A stretch of DNA of 64,000 nt, taken from the NCBI RefSeq assembly GCF_900176345.1, contig NZ_FWXU01000004.1:248001-312000 (forward strand), written 5' to 3'. This document shows positions 61,260-64,000 of this stretch, piece by piece. The translations under genes and the position numbers were made by a program. The DNA is from Rhizobium sp. RU36D. Lineage in GTDB: Bacteria; Pseudomonadota; Alphaproteobacteria; Rhizobiales; Rhizobiaceae. The first letter of the stretch is position 1; the number at the start of each line of letters is the position of its first letter. Below the pieces are notes generated by a model that did not search any database, was not told where the DNA came from, and was given only the letters and a program-made list of their open reading frames with translations.

Positions 61260-62318
61260 TTAGGCCGCCTTGCGGTTTGCCCAGCGCAGGTCTTCGGCGA
61301 GCCGCCCTGACGCAATATGGCTTTCCAGAGCCTTCAGGCGCATGAGCCGTGAATTGCGGAAATCGCCATCGCGGAAACCGGCGCGTTCCAGCCCCTCGCG
61401 CAGCCGTGCGATCGATTCGTCGAGCGTTACCTGCGGGACGAAGTCGGGCGCCAGTTCCTGGAACAGCGAGAAATCGACCTGATAGGACCGGCGATCCGGG
61501 GGCGCATCGGTGTTGATCGAAACCCGCGTTCCCGGCACGAGCCGTGCCACCGATTCCGCCAGTTCCTTGACCTGGTAATTGCATTCGTTCTTGCCGGCAT
61601 TGACGGACAGGAAGGCGCCGCCATTCTCATGATCGCGGCTGATCGCCCAGAAGATCGCGCGGGCCATGTCTTCCACGTCGATCAGCGGCCGCCAGGGCGT
61701 GCCATCCGAGAGCACCGTGATCTCGCCGGTTGTCAGCGCGCAGGCGACAAAGTCATTGAGAACAAGATCTAGCCGCAGCCGGTCGGACATGCCGCAGGCC
61801 GTGGCAAAGCGCAGGCAGGTCACCGCCATGCCCGAGAGGTCCATCTGCTTCAGCTGCTGCTCGGTGCCGATCTTCGAGCGCGCGTAAGCGGTCAGCGGAT
61901 TGGTCGGATCTGTCTCCTTGCGGGCGCCGCTTTCGGCGTAGCCATACATGCTGCAGCTGGATGCGAAGACGAAATTCTTCACGCCGGCCTTGGCTGCGAG
62001 TTCCGCGAGTCGAATGCTGGCCGCCTGGTTGATCTCCTCGGTCACCTTTTCGAAGCGGTTGCCCATTGGATCGTTGGAAACGGCAGCGAGATGCACCACC
62101 GCATCCACGCCTTCAAGAATCGCTTCGGGCAGATCGCGCGTATCACCGAAATACTGTCGATCCACATTGGCTTCCGGAAGCATGTCGGAACCGACGAGAG
62201 AATGGCCGAAGAAACCGGCGTCATAGCCAATGATTTCGGCGCCCGGCCGGTTCTGGCGCAGGAAGCGGGTCAATACCGGACCGACATAGCCCATATTGCC
62301 GGTGATCAGGATACGCAT
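61260..62318 (-). CDS. NAD-dependent sugar-nucleotide epimerase/dehydratase
   Basis: A 352-residue extended short-chain dehydrogenase. The NAD motif GNMGYVG (7-13) and the catalytic Y145-x3-K149 with S121 are present. The most similar families act on nucleotide-sugars in surface polysaccharide synthesis; the exact reaction is unknown. The ATG at 62318 has an AGAGG site seven bases upstream. It is divergent from an FAD oxidoreductase gene and lies next to no glycosyltransferase, so pathway context is lacking. Confidence 0.88.
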   Translation of the reverse strand: MRILITGNMGYVGPVLTRFLRQNRPGAEIIGYDAGFFGHSLVGSDMLPEANVDRQYFGDTRDLPEAILEGVDAVVHLAAVSNDPMGNRFEKVTEEINQAASIRLAELAAKAGVKNFVFASSCSMYGYAESGARKETDPTNPLTAYARSKIGTEQQLKQMDLSGMAVTCLRFATACGMSDRLRLDLVLNDFVACALTTGEITVLSDGTPWRPLIDVEDMARAIFWAISRDHENGGAFLSVNAGKNECNYQVKELAESVARLVPGTRVSINTDAPPDRRSYQVDFSLFQELAPDFVPQVTLDESIARLREGLERAGFRDGDFRNSRLMRLKALESHIASGRLAEDLRWANRKAA

Positions 62319-62511
62319 GTTCTTCCTCTCTCCCATTGTCGGACAGCCGGTATATCGTCTATTTCAAGTCATCGGAGCGATGACCCCGAGTGCATGCAGC
62401 CAACACGTTGCCCATAGCTTACGCATCGTTGCGGATGCTGCAGTTCTGGCAAAGGAAGCTTTCGGCAGGCTTGCGGCGGGTAACCGCCGCTTGGGCATCA
62501 GGGAGAGTGTA

Positions 62512-63645
62512 TTGGACCGGTATTCAGTCGAGGCGGTGGTAATCGGTGCCGGTGTCGTCGGACTTGCCATGGCGCGGCGCCTCGCCATGGCCGGGCTAGA
62601 GACGCTGGTGATCGAGCGGCATGACGCCATCGGCATGGAAACCTCGTCACGAAACTCCGAGGTCATTCACGCCGGGCTTTATTACCCGAAGAATTCGATC
62701 AAGGCGGTGGCCTGCAAGCGCGGCCAGGAACTCCTCTATGCCTATTGCGCCGAGCGCGGGGTGCCACATCGCCGCTGCGGCAAATTGATGGTTGCCTCGC
62801 GAAAGGAGCAATTGCCGAAGCTCCAGGCGCTCTGGGATGCCGCGACCGATAATGGCATCCATGATCTGGCCTGGATTTCGGCAGACGAAGCTCGTGACCT
62901 CGAGCCGGACGTGCTCTGCATCAAAGGCTTCCTGTCGCCCAGCACCGGCATTATCGACAGCCACGGCCTCATGCTGGCCTATCAGGGCGATCTCGAAGCC
63001 CATGGCGGCCTGATCGCCTTCAACACCCCAGTGATTTCCGTCACTCCAACAGCAAGAGGCTTTGTGCTGACCACCGACGGGGATACACCGGCAGAAGTTG
63101 AAACGCGTCTTCTCGTCAACTGCGCCGGTCACGGGGCACCGAAGCTTGCGGCGGACATGCCGGCACTACCCGCGACATCACGACCGCAGCAATGGTATGC
63201 CAAGGGCAATTATTTTTCGCTTGCCGGCCGCCAGCCGTTTTCACGCCTGGTCTATCCCCTGCCGGAAGCTGCAGGCCTTGGGGTGCATGCCACGCTGGAC
63301 CTTCAGGGTCGGTGCCGGTTCGGGCCTGACGTGGAATGGGTCGACCGCGAGGACGACCTGCAAGTCTCCACCACCCGAATCGAACGTTTCTACGAGGCCA
63401 TCCGGGCCTATTGGCCCGGCCTGCCCGACGGCGCGCTTCAACCCGACTACGCCGGCATCCGTCCCAAGCTGCATGGTCCTGACAGCCCAATGCCGGATTT
63501 TCGAATTGACGGCCCCGCCGACCACGGACTTCATGGTCTGGTCAACATGTTCGGCATCGAAAGCCCCGGCTTGACAGCATCGATGGCCCTGGCGGACATC
63601 GCCGCACGCAAGCTCGCCTTACCGGAGATAGATCCCCTTGGGTAA
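62512..63645 (+). CDS. FAD-dependent oxidoreductase, L-2-hydroxyglutarate dehydrogenase-like
   Basis: A 377-residue DAO-family flavoprotein. The FAD motif GAGVVG (12-17) follows a short beta strand and the family's ETSSRNSEVIHAGLYYP segment is present, as in LhgO-type 2-hydroxyglutarate oxidases. I place the start at a TTG (62512) with GGGAG just upstream; the open frame back to 62296 overlaps the divergent gene and looks spurious. Substrate is predicted to be a 2-hydroxy acid, but is unproven. Confidence 0.85.
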   Translation: MDRYSVEAVVIGAGVVGLAMARRLAMAGLETLVIERHDAIGMETSSRNSEVIHAGLYYPKNSIKAVACKRGQELLYAYCAERGVPHRRCGKLMVASRKEQLPKLQALWDAATDNGIHDLAWISADEARDLEPDVLCIKGFLSPSTGIIDSHGLMLAYQGDLEAHGGLIAFNTPVISVTPTARGFVLTTDGDTPAEVETRLLVNCAGHGAPKLAADMPALPATSRPQQWYAKGNYFSLAGRQPFSRLVYPLPEAAGLGVHATLDLQGRCRFGPDVEWVDREDDLQVSTTRIERFYEAIRAYWPGLPDGALQPDYAGIRPKLHGPDSPMPDFRIDGPADHGLHGLVNMFGIESPGLTASMALADIAARKLALPEIDPLG

Positions 63646-63678
63646 GCATAGCTTCACATTCTCAAATTGAAGAGCCGA

Positions 63679-64000
63679 TCAGATCGCTTGCGCCCCGAAC
63701 TGGGCCTCGTAAAGACGGCTATAGGCGCCCTTGGCCTCGATCAGGTCCCGATGCGGCCCGACCTCGACAATCCCGGTCTGATCGACCACGACGATACGGG
63801 CGGCGTCGCGGATGGTGGCCAGCCGATGGGCAATCACCAGGGTCGTTCGTCCCACCGCCAGTTCGTTGAGCGACTGCTGGATCGCCCGCTCCGTCTCCGT
63901 ATCGAGCGCCGAGGTCGCCTCGTCGAGGATGAGGATCGGCGGGTTCTTCAGGAACATGCGGGCGATCGACAGCCGCTGCTTTTGCCCGCCTGAGAGTTTC
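63679..64000 (-). CDS. ABC exporter ATP-binding C-terminal part (partial)
   Basis: The 3' end of an ABC transporter gene that continues beyond the window. Visible are the LSGGQKQR signature, the Walker B and D-loop [12 protein letters not shown], and the H-loop IAHRLATI, ending with a short C-terminal tail. The pattern and tail are those of fused membrane/ATPase exporters (MsbA-like), but the membrane half is not seen. Start is outside the window. Confidence 0.9.
   Translation of the reverse strand, partial: KLSGGQKQRLSIARMFLKNPPILILDEATSALDTETERAIQQSLNELAVGRTTLVIAHRLATIRDAARIVVVDQTGIVEVGPHRDLIEAKGAYSRLYEAQFGAQAI

Noticed and set aside
61246-61275. Ten-base direct repeat CGCCTTGCGG
   Set aside because: Two copies 20 bases apart at the ends of convergent genes; short, GC-rich and likely chance.

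Overview
This window is a piece of chromosome from an alphaproteobacterium, most likely of the family Rhizobiaceae (Rhizobium, Sinorhizobium or Agrobacterium relatives). The evidence is gene content and order: dusB-ntrB-ntrC-ntrY-ntrX-trkA-dat-hfq-hflX, a pyruvate dehydrogenase cluster whose E1-beta subunit carries its own lipoyl domain, a fused ispDF, and a lexA gene preceded by the alphaproteobacterial SOS box (GAAC-N7-GAAC). Base composition is GC-rich and coding density is high. No gap between genes exceeds about 300 bases. I see no tRNA, rRNA, CRISPR array, insertion sequence or prophage.

Layout. 1-3451: siroheme and sulfite/nitrite reduction genes (cysI, DUF2849, cysG) on the minus strand. 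3725-8932: a deaminase, mazG, a GAF-EAL c-di-GMP phosphodiesterase and a divergent MocR regulator/EamA exporter pair. 8957-20510: the minus-strand hflX-hfq-dat-trkA-ntrX-ntrY-ntrC-ntrB-dusB nitrogen-regulation block. 20662-24714: ispDF-cinA on plus, then coq10, a P-loop kinase-like gene, lipA and a small membrane protein gene on minus. 24779-33014: lpdA, a DUF465 gene, an SGNH hydrolase gene, pdhC-pdhB-pdhA, ftsB and eno, all minus. 33267-37781: a chemoreceptor, kdsA, a VOC protein and lexA. 37762-50212: comEC, gltA, a P2-type ATPase, then a plus-strand run ppiD-trpD-trpC-moaC-moeA. 50189-53184: a short accessory strip (MarR regulator, TadG-like protein, DUF992 protein, small secreted protein). 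53248-56274: pyrG, secG, tpiA. 56418-64000: a secreted hydrolase, parE, a small secreted protein, an AI-2E family permease, a sugar-nucleotide epimerase-like protein, an FAD oxidoreductase and the 3' end of an ABC exporter.

Functionally the genes are mostly housekeeping: central carbon metabolism (PDH complex with lipA supplying lipoate, eno, tpiA, gltA), nitrogen control (two histidine kinase/regulator pairs), SOS control, envelope (kdsA, secG, ftsB, ppiD), isoprenoid, tryptophan, molybdopterin and CTP synthesis. I did not find a clear, wholly new system. The most interesting signals are regulatory: a perfect FNR/FixK-type site with a well-placed -10 box ahead of the DUF465 gene (and so upstream of lpdA), a similar near-perfect site ahead of the P2-type ATPase, an inverted repeat over the MocR start codon, and an apparent reshuffling of the lexA/comEC/gltA, trp/moa and pyrG/secG/tpiA blocks with gltX missing.
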